DNA of 64,000 bases from Phycomyces blakesleeanus NRRL 1555(-) (lineage: Eukaryota; Mucoromycota; Mucoromycetes; Mucorales; Phycomycetaceae). Shown in pieces: positions 1-14,802 of the stretch. A program made the translations under genes and the position numbers. The stretch is from the NCBI RefSeq assembly GCF_001638985.1, contig NW_017265141.1:365001-429000 (forward strand). The letters are read 5' to 3'. Below the pieces are notes generated by a model. That model ran no database searches and had not been told where the DNA came from. It saw only the letters and a program-made list of their open reading frames with translations. Position 1 is the first letter of the stretch; each line of letters opens with the position of its first letter.

Positions 1-1692
1 ATATGGTCAGTTGCTTTTGCACAATCGAATTTACAAACTGGGCAAACACCAGACTTTTTTGTCAACCAACGATCTAATTTGTTAATTTTTTTTAAAAAAG
101 AAAAAATTGCTTAGAAACATAATACATCATATAAACCATTCAAAAAGAAGAAGAAGAAAAAAAAAGGTCTTACCAATACATGGAACGCAAAAGATGTGGC
201 CGCACGGTAAGGTACGCACGGAAGATAGATCAGTAAAGTCATCGAGGCAAATGATACACAAAGTATCTTCAGGGTTTGAAAGCTTTTCATTCGAATAGGC
301 TTGAATAGGACTCATTTTCTCGAGCTTCTTCTCGGAAATTGTAGTTCCCGGTGGTCTCTCAGTCTCGGAACCAATTGGGATAATAGCCAAAGTAACCTGG
401 GGACTTTCCTCAAGTTGTCTAGTTACACTACCAGACTGTCTCCTGATACGATTTACAATGAAGAAACGAATGAAAAATACGCCTTAAAGAAATTGAAATT
501 GGGGGAGTTTGAGTAACATAAACATAGTCAATGAAAATAACGATGTCATAAAGAGATATTGAATAACCCACATACACCTTTACGCCACTTTATCCCTCTT
601 TTCTTTTTTTTTTTCTTTTTTAATTTCTTTATATTAAACTTACCGAGTATCAATACGGCTATAGCCACAACAATATAAATAATGTAACTTCTTGTGCCTG
701 AAAATAAAGACCATATATCATCCCGATTGCTGTCATCGTGAGGGTTGGACGTAGTGTTTGTGGTGGCCACACCTTCTGTGACAAAAGATGTCTCTCCGAG
801 GAATGTTGTAACTTGGATGTATTGCTGTTTGATGGCTTGATCAGAAAATATGCTCTCAAGGCTCTGGAGAAGCCGAGCGCCGTAGGAAAAAGGTACAAAA
901 TAAACGGCTAAAAAAGTGGTTTTGAGATCAAGGTCATTTTCGGACATTTGGGACACGTTGCGTTCGGGTGGAAGGGTAGCGGGATCCCAGACTGGATAGT
1001 CGGTTGTTGTTGTAGGGTCGGACTGAATAACAGTGTCATTGTAGGACACGTTGTCGTAAATAAGTACAGCTGTAATCTGGAGTCGATAGGCGCTTGACAG
1101 AGCTTGAACAGTATTAATCTTTTCTCTCCAAGAGCTACAACGTCCTCCACGCTGCACAAGTCCAATGGACGGCTGAGACATCATTGATGGGCTTGTGGGA
1201 GTATTTCCGTTGCGGTGTTCCAAGTCGTCAAGGGTTGTGTTTGTACATGCATCGCCCATGTCCATTACTAATCGCTGTGTGTACATGAGTAAGAAACCAA
1301 ATAAGTAAAACCGTATATATATATATATATATACATATTAGAGATAAAGACAGTGAATGGAATTGCATTTGTATATGTAGCTTTTAGGCGTACCTCATTG
1401 TGACCAAAATAGTCGTTTAGTGGATAGACTGTCTGGAAATCAAGGCTGTGTAGTTTTTGAGAAGTGTCGACTACGTAGGACTGGGTGATATTTGACTTTA
1501 TAATATCGTACTGAACTGTTACTTGCCTAGAGATAATAATTGAATGTATGGGTGAGTATATGTATATAGATAGACATATGACTAGAACAAATCTTGAGAT
1601 GCTGTGGATTATATTTACCATAGAAATGGGTTTTCATCAGACGCTTGTGCGTGGATAAGAAGGGGAAATAGAGCAAGGACCAGCCAATGCAT
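1..1692 (-). CDS. PA-TM-RING type E3 ubiquitin-protein ligase (3' end cut by window edge)
   Basis: Likely a membrane-anchored RING ubiquitin ligase of the endomembrane system. Five exons can be read: 1692-1619, 1526-1394, 1274-644, 482-174 and 73-1 (continuing past the edge); all junction phases agree. The start at 1692 gives a signal peptide (MHWLVLALFPLLIHAQA), followed by a luminal part with several N-x-S/T sites and a protease-associated-like segment (IGLVQRGGRCSSWREK, then AVLIYDNVS). A transmembrane helix (YIIYIVVAIAVLILG) spans the third intron. The cytosolic RING begins CIICLDDF and continues LPCGHIFCVPC. Intron 4 splits it, and the last exon supplies DRWLTKKSGVCPVC, completing a C3HC4 pattern. 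An upstream in-frame ATG at 1920 is possible, but the signal peptide favours 1692. The class is clear from domain order; the substrate is unknown. Confidence 0.85.
1311..1334. repeat. TA dinucleotide repeat in an intron
   Basis: About 11 TA units inside intron 2 of the PA-TM-RING gene. The frame is unaffected by length change. Confidence 0.85.
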
Positions 1693-2811
1693 GATAAATG
1701 AGAAAAAGAAAGAAAAGAAACGGCGGAAAGAAGCTTTACGAAAATAACTATATATAATGAAGATATGGAGCATGATGTGAAGCAGACCCTGGTACCGAAT
1801 CTTGGGATTGACGGTATCATCTGCTTTTGGCTCCAATGGTTTACGTATTCCCTTTTTCAATAAAAACAAGAAAAAAGGCTGTCCTCCACAGATAAAAACA
1901 GAATATAAAATGTATGGCAAAAAAGTAATTTAGGATGTATCTTATTCCAATAAAAATTATAAGAAAATAATAATAATTTAGCCCAAGTGTAGTTATATGT
2001 CAAAGAAAGGTTTTTATTTTATTTTATTTTTTATTTTTTATAAAACATATATATATTCATTTTTATAGGTCAGACAAGTAACCGATAAAACAATACAATA
2101 CCGCACAACCAATCAACATAATACTTTGAAAAATGAATCAAATGAATCAAATGAATCAAATGTATTGTTTGACTGGTCAAAGAAGTGTTTAGTCCAGATA
2201 TGAATCGAATGGCAGCTAGGATAGATAAATGCATTAAATACATTTTGTGAGTGGTTCAAAAAAAAGTATTGGAATAACTAGTCATTTAAATCCAAGCTTT
2301 TAACTGTAATGGTTTGGTTGTATTCAAGCTTGTAGACACAAATGTAAGTTTCATTATTATTATTATTATTATTCTTATTATTCTTATTTAGATTCTGCTA
2401 GCTGTAAAAATGATTGCTTGTTGTTATTATAATTATTGGAATATATTAGATAACAAGGCTTTCATAAAAGTACTGGTATAATGGATCACAATACAGTAGC
2501 TTAATTTGATCGAGAATTAAAGATATCAATGATTGAACATCTCATTAATAAGTAAGAATAAATTGAAATAAGCATAAAGATAATCTAAGCCTATTTGCTT
2601 GCTTTCTTTCTTTCTTTCATTATCTCATTTTTTGTCCCTTTTTTGTGGTATATCCTCTTTCTTGGCCGAGATGCGGAACCAGCGCTTATATGCGTGTGTG
2701 TGTGTGTGTGTATAACAGAAATAGAAGGAGAAGAAGGAGAAGAAGAAGAAAACCGATTATCTGCGGATAGAAAACCCATTGATAGTTACCAAAAACGCCA
2801 AGTGATCAAAT
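1693..2811. other. Intergenic region between two minus-strand genes
   Basis: AT-rich spacer between the 3' end of the oxidoreductase and the 5' end of the RING ligase. It holds a short 9-bp tandem repeat (unit close to AATCAAATG) near 2133-2163, an ATT run near 2355-2390 and a GT run near 2692-2711. The ORFs at 2591-2921 on both strands are low-complexity (GA-rich and GT-rich) and look non-coding. Confidence 0.7.
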
Positions 2812-4015
2812 TTAGCATCGGTCTTTGGGATCAACAGCCTTGGCAGTCTTTGGACTCAGACACGTTATTTTTCCATCCACCAATAGTTCTGCCATCATTA
2901 GACCAGTGGCAGGAGCATTAAGAATTCCCCAGCAAGAATGACCTGTAGCAATATATAGGTTATCATAGGCTGGATGGGCGCCAATGAGTGGAGTGTTGTC
3001 GCGAGAGATAGGGAGATAGCATGCCTGGGCGGTCAAGAGTGTTGCATTGTCAGTGGATAGTTGCAAAGATATCTTGCCTGCCAAATTTTGCAAAAGCGTC
3101 GTTGCAGCAGGGTCAACTGGCACATTAGCAGCAGATGCTGGAAGAGGTTCATTATCAGTTGCTCCACAAAGATAGACCGTGCCATCCGGGCGTGGATAGA
3201 CCTCTGGTTCATGGGATTTTTTCCCTTCAGTCACAGCAGTAAAAAGGACTTGAGCGGTAAACTTGTATTCAGGTTGAAGGATAACCGAATGTGCGCGTGC
3301 GCCAGTAATCGGAAGCTGCCCACGCTTGCTACGACCCTTTAGTGGTAATTGTCCGCTCCATGGACCCATACACACTACCACTGAATCGGCTTTGATTTCT
3401 CGGCGATCTTCTAGAATCACACCTGTAACAGTCTTGTTTTTGTAGATCAGTTCGCTTACACCCTGTCCACATTCTATCTTGACACGTCCCGTTTTTTGAG
3501 CCACTTCAAGCAAGTGTCGAGTGAAAAGGCCAGGGTGAACTTGTGCGGCCGTCTTCTTGGTACCAAGTAATTCTACTGTCCGTACATTCTCGTCAAGTAG
3601 CCAATCAACTTCGTTTATTCGTTTCCCTCCTGCTTTGCCAGCTTGTATGAGTACTGAATATGCTGTCACCGGACGATAACCAAACTTTTCTCCTCCAAGT
3701 TCTTGTGCAAGTTCGGCGTGTAGTTCGAAAGACTTTCTTGAAAGCTCTCCAATATCTGCTCCATCATTCCTATTGATTTTTTTTTAACAAAAAAAGGTAT
3801 CTTATTTTAAGACGCGGATAACGGTCTCGTCACTTGGTATCTTCTTTGTCGTACCAGTCAAAGGCCAGAAAACCGCCTGCTTTACCGCTTGCTCCACAGG
3901 CGATGTCGGTTTTCTCTATCAAGGTCACCTCGACGTCTGTTGAGTTCTTCGTAAGGTAGTATGCTGTGCAGGCGCCCATGACACCTGCACCTATAATGAC
4001 AACATGACGAGGCAT
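2812..4015 (-). CDS. FAD-dependent oxidoreductase, DAO family, TDA3-like
   Basis: Two exons, 4015-3834 and 3769-2812, joined in phase and giving 379 aa. The N-terminus is a Rossmann FAD-binding motif (VVIIGAGVMGACTAYYL, a GxGxxG type), with the acidic residue that follows in LIEKTDIACGASGKAGGFLA. Toward the C-terminus are CYLPISRDNTPLIGAHP and GHSCWGILNAPATG, typical of the DAO-fold group that includes yeast Tda3 (YHR009C). The DAO fold oxidises amine-type substrates in many members, but Tda3-type proteins have no established substrate; Tda3 has been linked to endosome-to-Golgi transport. The single intron starts gtgacg, a weak donor, but no other choice keeps the frame. The family call is good; the substrate cannot be read. 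Confidence 0.85.
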
Positions 4016-5179
4016 ATGGTAGACGAAAATTATTAGACGAAAATTTTAGCAGAAAAAAAAAAGGTGGCCAGTTTTATTATTATGATTATTTATTTTTTTG
4101 GGGGGTTTAATAATGAATGAATACTTGTGTAAGTTCTAAAAATAATAATTATAATAAAATAAAATAATATTTGGACTGTCTTTGCTCTTTGGCTCATTAA
4201 CCCATCCTATCGCATGTCTTTTCATCAAGAGCTCAATGACTCTCTCTTTTTTTTTAAAGACCAACTGACATGAAGGATTATGTGCATTTCAACTTTTTTT
4301 TTGTCATATTCTATTTTAAATTATAATTCTGATTTATTAACAATTAATACGATGTTTTTTTTTTTAAAGAAAAATCAAATGTTGAAATTAGATCAAGTTT
4401 TCGATTGACAAAGAAAACTTATGTTGAATTACAGAATTTCAAAAGTGTCTATTGATTATGTTTGATACATTATACCGGAATATTATTTAGCCACAAGACA
4501 CACTAGCCTTTTTTTTTTAACTTGATAGATTTTAGACATTCAGACCAATTCTTTTATATATTCATGACTATAATATTTGGTTCAGCTGGTGCTGGTACCC
4601 GATTCAACTCAATATACATCATCTGCTCTTCACAGAGGCTAAGCTATACAGAGGTTTCTGTAAGCTACTAATAATAATAATGATTCAGACTAACATATAT
4701 ATATATATATATGTTAATCACTATATAAATTTGTGCGTCTTACAGCTTTAAGCATATTTTTTTTTATTGTAATAAATAAATCTCGCTCCATTCAATTCAG
4801 ATCGTTTTAGTGGTTTTTGGATACAAGTCTTTACCGAATTTTGTTAGCTATTTATTGGTTCTTTATCAATTGCTTCGAAACACATAAGTAACCACGGAAA
4901 TAAAAAACGTAACAGAGTTAAACAATACAAATGAGAGGAATTTGGTTCGTAAAAGACTAGTAGAGCCTGGACTGGTTATATTGGTGGGGTTTCAATGGAA
5001 ACGAACAGAGACTTGCAGATCAGTTCATTTGATTGCAAATCTTTACTTTTTGTTTTTGACAGGCAACATTTACGACATTTTAAGACATTCTAATGTTCTT
5101 AAATCTAACAGATTTGTATTTCTTTACACGGATCGATTGCTCAATTTTAATAGTTTTTTTTTATATGTAAATGGTGCTA

Positions 5180-5475
5180 GAGTTAACGGTGAACATACCA
5201 CTTTACAGAATAATAAAAATATAATAAAAAAAATACAGGAATTGGGATTTCCAACAGAAATATTAATAATTCTTTTACAATTGTACTTTTGGTTGTGGGT
5301 ACCCTTGCTTGTGGAGCACTCCAGAAGCAGAGAATGAATGTCAATTGTACCTGGTATAGAGGAATCTAGTGAAAAGTCTTTATCTTTTTACTGAGTCATT
5401 ACTCTTTATTCCTAGTTTAGTCGTTGGAAAAGTGTGCGACTTGCCATTCTCTGGTGCCTTTGAGTTCTACAAGTA
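5180..5475 (+). pseudogene. Possible relic of a membrane-protein gene
   Basis: Two coding-like pieces on the plus strand. One reads ...NSFTIVLLVVGTLACGALQ and then NCTWYRGI, which looks like a transmembrane helix followed by a short exposed loop, as in tetraspan membrane proteins. The other, near 5415-5473, lies between an acceptor-like ctag and a donor-like gtaagag and reads VVGKVCDLPFSGAFEFYK. I could not join them or find a start, and the 131-codon open frame at 4942-5337 is a different frame with no recognisable features. This is either a decayed gene or chance; no family can be named. Confidence 0.2.
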
Positions 5476-7067
5476 AGAGTTTTGAGCATATTATTATCCC
5501 CTTATTATCATTAGTTAGTTTGAAGAAGTAAAGCAAAATATTTGGAATTTAATTTTGACTCATCCAAAAAACAAACTATGATTGGATTTAAATTGTAAAA
5601 AGAGTATCATAAAAAAATTGAGACTGATTTTCAGTTCAGGGCTAAGAAGTCTGTCCGTAGGATAAAACTTGGGGGCTGCCAATATCACCTAAAGTGTTGC
5701 AATATTTGCAGGAAGTACAATAAGAAACTAGGACAAGGGCTGTCAATAAAATCAGCCAAATTTCCTTTGTTTTGTTTAAGAGGATATATTGAAAAATCCA
5801 TAAGCGATAATTGAGGAACAAGAGTTACACCCTTGGGAAAAACATTGATTTCTGAACGGAATATCAGAGACCGAGTCATTAGTTATCGCAGCAGAAACCT
5901 TGATAGAGACCCTACATAGGCTACATACTACATCTACTAGCTACATCCCAGTAAAATCTACACCCCCAACAAATATTTGATCTATCACCCCCGTTGTCCA
6001 AGATTACATTGCATATTATAAGCCAATCTTTAATGGTACAAATAGTCAACAAAATACAATTCATAAATAATTAGCCACCAAAAGGAAGAAAGAAAGAGAA
6101 GAGGAGGGCAGAGGGATACAAAAAATGCATTATTTCTGATTTATATATCAGTCTGATGTAGATATCCTACTTGTTTAGAAATGCAAGAAATCATTATTTA
6201 ACATTTTCAACAAAAACCAATAAAAATAATAATAAAAGACCATTATGTAATTTGTTTGATATTTTCGTTTAAATTAAAAGGCATACAGATGACTATCTAG
6301 TAAAGTGAGCATAAGCCTGGCTTGGTGTTGAATTGATTAATATTCACACTTTATGATAGATATATAGTATTGATACACCGAGTAATTTCTCAAAAAAAAA
6401 ACATGGCATTTTTGCCAATCTTCTTTTGGCCAAAATACTACTATTAAGAATAGAGAGATAAAGTATCTCCTCATGCCAGTATGATTTTAGAGTAGCATTT
6501 GGGTCTGTCTAGAGCAACTTTAATGGTCATATCATACAATAACTATCGTCTCCTGCATTACAGTTATCTTATAGTTTAAGCAGAGACAAATGGGTATTTT
6601 GAAGGTGTGTAGCCACAAATAGGCATGAGGTGAATATTCGATAACTTGGTTTTATGCTTTAAATGCATACATAAAAGGTTTATTTTCTATTTCCCAAAAA
6701 GAAAGGGGTTACAAAATCCAAGGCAGAATCTTATACTTTTTCACCTCCTTGGCGATCACTAATGTACATTTTACATTTTACAAACATGTCCCTCAAAGGG
6801 TTATCCAAGTTTTCTTTTTCTTTTTTGCTTTATTTTGTATTCAATTGCTAGATAATCTACCCAGTCGAGCCCCTCAATTTAAATACACGAGGTTGGAAGG
6901 GTTTACATAGGAGGGGTTGGGACTCCATTGTACATTGTTTGATTTTATATAATATATAATATTCTTAACGCTCTACATGTCATTGAGGCCTCAAAGAACA
7001 TTCTGCTTGTATACTTGCTTTTAACTACCTTAACATATACACAAATAGATACATGTATATGTATTTA

Positions 7068-7091
7068 TGTGTGTGTGTGTGTGTGTGTGTT
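7068..7091. repeat. GT dinucleotide repeat
   Basis: A run of about 12 GT units in the spacer upstream of TIM17, with no coding role. Confidence 0.85.
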
Positions 7092-7541
7092 ACATACAAA
7101 ATAACCAATATAGTTAATGGGAGGGGTTCTTCTTTGATCCAAGGCAGCAAACAATAATATAATAAACCAATAAATCTATCGGACCGGGTTACCCATGCTT
7201 CCGGTCTCTCCGCCACCGGACTTGACACTTAAGCTAAGCGTTCAAACTTGGCCCTGCTACAATGAAGTCTGGCTTCAAAGTCCGTCTATTTTTTTTCCAA
7301 GCTCAAATGAGAAATTCGACTTGAAAACCAGTAGAGGAAACCTCCAACCCAAATTCCCCTTTCAACAGGTTGTCCATTCAAACAGACACAAGAAATGTAT
7401 GTTCAAAAGAAGAAGAAGAAAGGGACAAAAGAAGGGGAAAAAAGAAAGAAAGAGCAGTCAGGTGGCTTTGCTCTTTGACTGACCTTTCCATGTGTGTGTT
7501 CCTCTTGTCATTCCACACTTTTTTTTTTGTACACAGTAGTC

Positions 7542-8384
7542 ATGGGCCATTCTTCGCAAGATCACTCGAGAGATCCCTGGTAATTAGATATATTTTTCTA
7601 GACTAAAATACAGAAGCGGTATCTAATGGAGAACATTGTGATTGTTTTATGACATGTAGTCCCTGGGTCATCCTAAATGATTTGGGAGGTGCCTTTGTTA
7701 TGGGTGCTGTTGGTGGTGGTATCTGGCATTCTGTCAAAGGAGCCAAGAACTCCCCAAGGGTAAGTTTTAGCTTTTACTGTTTGCGTTGTGAATGAAAGAA
7801 TACGGGATCGACAAGAAAAAGAGGTCAAAGCAAGAACCTAAAAAAAAAGAAGAAGAAGAAGAAAAGAAAGGAAAAATGAAAGGAAATGAAATGAAATGAA
7901 ATGAAATGAGGATCATTGTCTTAAATATATTATATTGCGTGCGTGCATTTGTGTATTATTGGATTATCTTTATAATAGGGCGAGCGTTTGGTTGGTGCTG
8001 TCACAGCCATGAAGGCACGCGCACCTGTACTGGGTGGTAACTTCGCTGTTTGGGGTGGTCTTTTCTCTACATTCGACTGTGGTCTCAAGGGTATCAGACA
8101 AAAGGAGGACCCATGGAACTCGATTCTTTCGGGTGCTTTCACAGGTGGTGTCTTGGCTGCCCGTGGCGGTGCAAAGGCTGCTACTGTGTCTGCTGTTGTT
8201 GGCGGTAGTTTGTTGGCTGTGATTGAGGGTGTTGGTATTGCTATCACTCGCTTCACTGCCGAGAGCAACAGACCTGTGATGCCTCAGGTAAGATAATACC
8301 ACTACTTTATTTTTATTTTTTTAATGGTATATTTTGATCTAATCAAATCTCAATTTTTATTTTATTTTATTTGAATAGCTTTAA
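7542..8384 (+). CDS. TIM17: Mitochondrial inner-membrane translocase subunit Tim17
   Basis: Core subunit of the TIM23 complex, which moves presequence-carrying proteins across or into the inner mitochondrial membrane. Four exons (7542-7579, 7660-7759, 7979-8287, 8379-8384) give 150 aa in frame. After a short N-terminal tail comes the Tim17 signature [20 protein letters not shown], then [18 protein letters not shown] and the glycine-rich helices of the Tim17/22/23 fold ([46 protein letters not shown]). Length and order fit the family. The last exon is only CTT TAA, so splicing replaces a Val-Arg-stop ending with Leu-stop. Intron 2 carries an AAATG-type tandem repeat near 7875-7907. Confidence 0.95.
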
Positions 8385-8931
8385 ATTTTAAACAAAACAA
8401 AACAATACAAAACAAAACAAAAAAAAAATCAACGGTTTCACACGTACCAACACGCACTCACACGTATACACACTCACACAAAACACACACATATATACAA
8501 AAGTTAGAAAAATGAGACCGTCACTCTTTAATATGCCACCCTTTTCTGTTCACCCTCTCTTCTCCTGTCCGTTTTGTCATCCTTATAGAAGAACAAATAA
8601 AAAAATATATATAAACAATTATGTTTTTCTCTTTGGCACTGTAGCTTACATTCGCCCACCAATTAAAAAAAACAAAGAAGTTAAACAATAGATCTGTATA
8701 TCTCTATATACACAGTGGTTTCAACAAAGTCAATGCATTTTTTACTATCTAAGAAGCTGGGGTTGGAGAATTAAGAAGTTAAGTTGTAAACAACAACCGC
8801 GGCTTCTCTTTCTCGGACTGTTTCGGCCAATCATATTTCCAAATCAAAGATGACGTTGTGAGTTGTTCACAAGGCGCGTCTTCGTTGACTGATTCTTACA
8901 ATTCATCTTTCATCCGCTTACAGCTACTCAA
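8385..8931. other. Intergenic region between TIM17 and SFA1
   Basis: Contains the TIM17 3' flank, an A/C-rich stretch with AAAAC-type and CACA-type repeats (about 8390-8500), and the 5' flank of the dehydrogenase gene. No gene seen. Confidence 0.7.
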
Positions 8932-10804
<1,873 letters not shown>

Positions 10805-11104
10805 ATATGCTTGGTGTCGCAGATTTTAAATGAAAATAGTAACAATAACAATAATAATAATAAACAACTTTTGATACAACAATTCTGAGTAACCAATACA
10901 CGCGAGTAACATATTCGTACATTATATATATATATTTATGTGTGTGTGTGTGTGTAGATATAGACTTATTTGATCTTACCAACAAAAATATCCAGCTTCA
11001 ATAGACAACAATCCTTGATCGCCACAGACATTGTGAGCGTTTCATGCACGTGATTAAATTATACACAACGCAAAAGACACGCCTTCTTGTTCTTCTTATC
11101 AATA
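10805..11104. other. Short intergenic region SFA1-BRE1
   Basis: About 300 bp holding an AAT-type run, a TG dinucleotide repeat near 10938-10957 and the BRE1 5' flank. No gene seen. Confidence 0.7.
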
Positions 11105-14100
11105 ATGTCTGCTCATGAGAAAAAGCGACGTTGGACTGAAGATGCAGAAAACTCTGCCCCTGTCTCTATGCCAGGGACCCCCACAAAACCACCGTTAAAA
11201 AAACGATTTACAAGCATTAACAATCTTAGTGCATCTGCACTTGCCCCACCACTACCACCACCACCACCACCTCCTGTTCAAACAATTCCTCCTTCTGTTG
11301 AAAATAATATTGATAATGAATCTGATGTACGAAAACTTGAGTTCGTTTTTTAATGGTATAAACCCCCAAAAGAACACATTAACATGTATCTGCCGCCACT
11401 ACTAGGAAGAATACGGCAGTCTGTCAAAGGATACACTCTTGCAACGCATGAAAAGATCAAAGGTAGTCAAGGTTCCGTTGTTGCCATCACTCATTCATTC
11501 AACAGGAAGAATCTGCAGCTGAAGAAGAAAAAGCTAGGTCCACAGAGCAAAAGTCTGATGACGACGATTCCAAAAGAGCAGCTATACGTGTCCAATGGAG
11601 ACTGGTACGCAAATCAGAATCATCACGCATATAACCAAAAAAACAAAGCAGAAAGCAATGATCTGATTGTATCTTGATTCTAGATGCAAAATGAGCTGGT
11701 GATCCTTGTAAAATCACTTGCTAATGTTGATTCTACTTTACCTGGTATGACTCAAAATCGCCATGATATTTACGCAGATCTATCTCTCTCTCTCCCTCTC
11801 TTTTTCGACATTTAACACAATATATATACAGAGCTACCTAAAGATCAGCCAAACGAGTCATCATTGCGAGATCAACTACAGACTGTCCAACAGGCCACTC
11901 GAATTCTCACTGAACGTGCACTAGGTCAATTTGATACCTGGAGAGATCGCGCAGATCAACTCGAAACCCAATTTAAATCAGTCCAAGGCAAGACATCAAT
12001 CCTTAATCAATATGTATATATGCATACATGCACATGCTGATATATTTACACATCTATATTATATGTGCTGTGAATATATCCAATTTCATTTTATTTATTC
12101 AATTAATTGTCCCATTGTTTTTGTATATGAATATATTAGAAATGTCAGATAAACAAGCACTCATGACAAGATGGATCAAGAATGATATGGAAGATCTTTA
12201 TATATGTTACGATCGCAACCAACGAGTGCTAAACGAACTTCAGGAACAAGAGAAGAGTATTATACGTCAATCGGAACACGCTTCTGAAGGCGTTCTGTCT
12301 ATGCGAAAACAAGTAGAAGATACTATTGAGGAATTAGAAGAAACAATTGGAAATCTTATGCAAGCAGAAAAACGATATGATAGATCAAAGAGTGAAGTTG
12401 TAGCATCCCTGAACTATGGTGGTTTGGGTGGAAACAAAGAAAAACAAGTCGATCCAGTTGAACCAAGCACGAAAAAGATGGTTTCTACTTATACACCAAA
12501 GATGATTGCTCCAGAAACAAACAAAGTCAGTATTAGATATAAATAATATATATTAAAGTAAAAAAGAAGAAGAAGAAAAAAGGGTTTATTTGAGAGTGTA
12601 AATTCATGTACTTGTTTCTAGCCAGGATCAATTGCTGATCAAGCAGTAAAACAACAATTGGCCGAACATCAACTGATTGTAGACACGCGTATGAAAGAAT
12701 TAGAAGATCTTAAACACGAACGTGAAATGTTATTGGAAGATACCGAACGCTTAAAGACCCAACTTTCGATGATTGACGAAGAACGGCTGATGGAAACTGA
12801 ATATTACAAAAACCTTCAACTTTCGACTGAACATTATAGAGCACGTATTTATCACCTCGAACAAATGCGAACACAAATGGAACGTGAATTAGATGCGATC
12901 TCACTGGAAAGAAGACAACTCGTTGACCAAGTTAAATCGGAAAAACTGTCTCAGAGCATGGCAATGGAGGCAGAAATGCGACGCCTTGAGAATGACCTTT
13001 CCCGTATTCGTAGTCAAAGAGACCATTTTCAGATGTTGTTAAATGAACAGGGTACAAAAGAAGTACGCGAGAGAGAAATAAACGAACATGTGATGACAAC
13101 AGCAGAAAGAGAAAAGGTAAGAAAAAACCATAACAGAATTATTATCTATAATTATGTAAGATTAGCTTTGAGATTTATTGTGTTATTTTGTTTGGTAGCA
13201 ACGTATTATAGCTATTCAGAAGCAAATATCAGAGGCGAAAGAAATCGATCAGATGGCAGGACCATTTGCAGAAGAACTTGGAACCTACAAAAGAATCGAA
13301 GCGCAGTTGGAGTAAGACTATATCTTGCTCTGTGGGTTATATCTTATTTATTTAAAAATGGTATAATTCGTTTATAGAAATTCTACAGCGATAGTAACAG
13401 CTTTATCAGATCGAGAAGCGGACGAACCTTTAGACAAACCTGCCCTTGAAAAAATTAGGAATGAGTTGAGGCAAGAAGTAGAGGACAAGCAAAGACTGCT
13501 TCGTGAGTGGAAAGACCACACGCTTCCTACTACGGATGCCAGGAAAAATATACAACAATTGATGTCAGAACTTGATATAAAGAAAGAAGAAAAAGATAAG
13601 CTTCAGCTTATGATTGACTTTTTCGAAAATGTAAGAGTTTCGAAGTGGAACCGATTTGATGATAATAACAGAAGAAATAAGCTAATTCTAATACACGGGT
13701 AAAATGAAATAGAATGAAAGTCAGTTACTCAAACAAATCGATCGCGTGGCAGCAATATACGGAAGATTGGAAGACCAGAGTTCTAAAAAGGTTCTTAACT
13801 TGAATCAAAGACGAGACCAAAAGATGAAATTGCAAGCCGAGGTAAATAAAGCAAAACAAAAAATTATCATTGATTTAAAGTTAACATTAACATTGAAATT
13901 AACATTAACATGTATTTTTATTTTTATATTTATTTTATCTCTTTCTGGTGTAGAAAATGAAATATGCACAAACATTTGCTTCCTTAAAAGCTACAAAAGA
14001 CAAGCATATGGTTAATGTTACCTCTCTAAGACGAACGAGCGAACAACAGATGGAGCATATTCGCCAATTGGAAGAACGAGAGAAGGCATTAGAAGTTAAA

Positions 14101-14802
14101 GTGGTAAGCATGAATACAATCAAGTCCAAAAATCTTTATTGGTGTTTTTATAAATTTAATTTAATTTGGTTTTAATTTTATTTTATTTTGCCCTTAGGAA
14201 GAAAAGGAGACCAGTGTGAGAAAGGCAGAAAAAACCGTAGAACGATATCGTGTTGAAGTGGACGATCTTATACAAAAAGATAGCGAATATAGAATAAATC
14301 TAGAGCGTAATGATACACAAATTCATGAAGTATGTAAAATAGAGAACATCTATTCAATTGAGCTAATATTTGGACATGTATGTATGCTATTTATTAGCTG
14401 CAAAAGGTTCTCAAAGAAAGAGTTCGAACTCTTGATGAAGAAAAACAGCTTAGGAAACGTGTGGATGAAGATTACGAGAAAATGAAGCGTAGATGGGACA
14501 TGATTTCTCAAGGAGACAACCCTGCCGAACAGCAACTTGCGGAAGAGTGCGAAGAATTAAGAGTAGGCTATGAACCATTATTTTATACATACAGGATTAT
14601 ATTTGCTAATTTATTTACTACTACCCAGGCTTTACTGAAATGTAGTGCTTGTCGTACTCGCTTCAGAACACGTCTGCTGGCAAGGTGCATGCATACTTTC
14701 TGTAAAGAATGTATTGATGCACGGTTAGAAACACGTCAAAGAAGATGCCCTACGTGTGGTGAATCATTTGGTGTATCAGATGTACGGCAGTTTTTCTTAT
14801 AA
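11105..14802 (+). CDS. BRE1: E3 ubiquitin-protein ligase Bre1 (histone H2B ubiquitination)
   Basis: RING ligase that, with Rad6, monoubiquitinates histone H2B in the nucleus and supports transcription elongation. Fourteen exons (11105-11326, 11406-11462, 11506-11604, 11684-11744, 11832-11987, 12140-12525, 12622-13116, 13199-13311, 13378-13630, 13713-13841, 13954-14103, 14198-14329, 14398-14562, 14629-14802) give 863 aa in frame. A basic, proline-rich N-terminus (KKRRWTEDAENSAPV) precedes long coiled coils, for example ELEETIGNLMQAEKRYDRSK. The C-terminal C3HC4 RING reads CSACRTRF, CMHTFCKECIDARLE and CPTCGESFG, ending VRQFFL. Intron 5 needs a GC donor (CAAG|gcaaga), since no GT donor keeps the frame. 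It is convergent with the RasGEF gene. Length, coiled coils and C-terminal RING all match Bre1. Confidence 0.94.
11988..12139 (+). other. GC-AG intron in BRE1 (intron 5)
   Basis: The frame requires a phase-1 donor before the first stop. The only candidate is CAAG|gcaaga; the GT dinucleotides upstream of the stop are in the wrong phase. The acceptor is ...tattag. Confidence 0.75.

Larger units (their letters stand above)
4016..7541. other. 3.5 kb gene-poor AT-rich region
   Basis: No complete gene seen. It lies between the divergently transcribed oxidoreductase and TIM17, so both promoters are probably at its ends. It contains T-run/A-run junctions (near 4247 and 4350), AT dinucleotide runs near 4697, a GT run at about 7068-7091, and weak coding-like fragments near 5180-5475 (listed separately). 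CCGGT and ACCGG, about 14 bp apart near 7200-7218, form a short inverted repeat about 330 bp upstream of TIM17. Confidence 0.6.

Noticed and set aside
4942..5337. 131-codon plus-strand frame as a gene
   Set aside because: Composition is Ile/Leu/Phe/Asn-rich as expected of AT-rich DNA, no motif, no splice partners; a different frame in the same place looks more coding-like.
7025..7482. Frames on both strands upstream of TIM17
   Set aside because: Contain GT-repeat and GA/AAG-repeat translations; no conserved motif.
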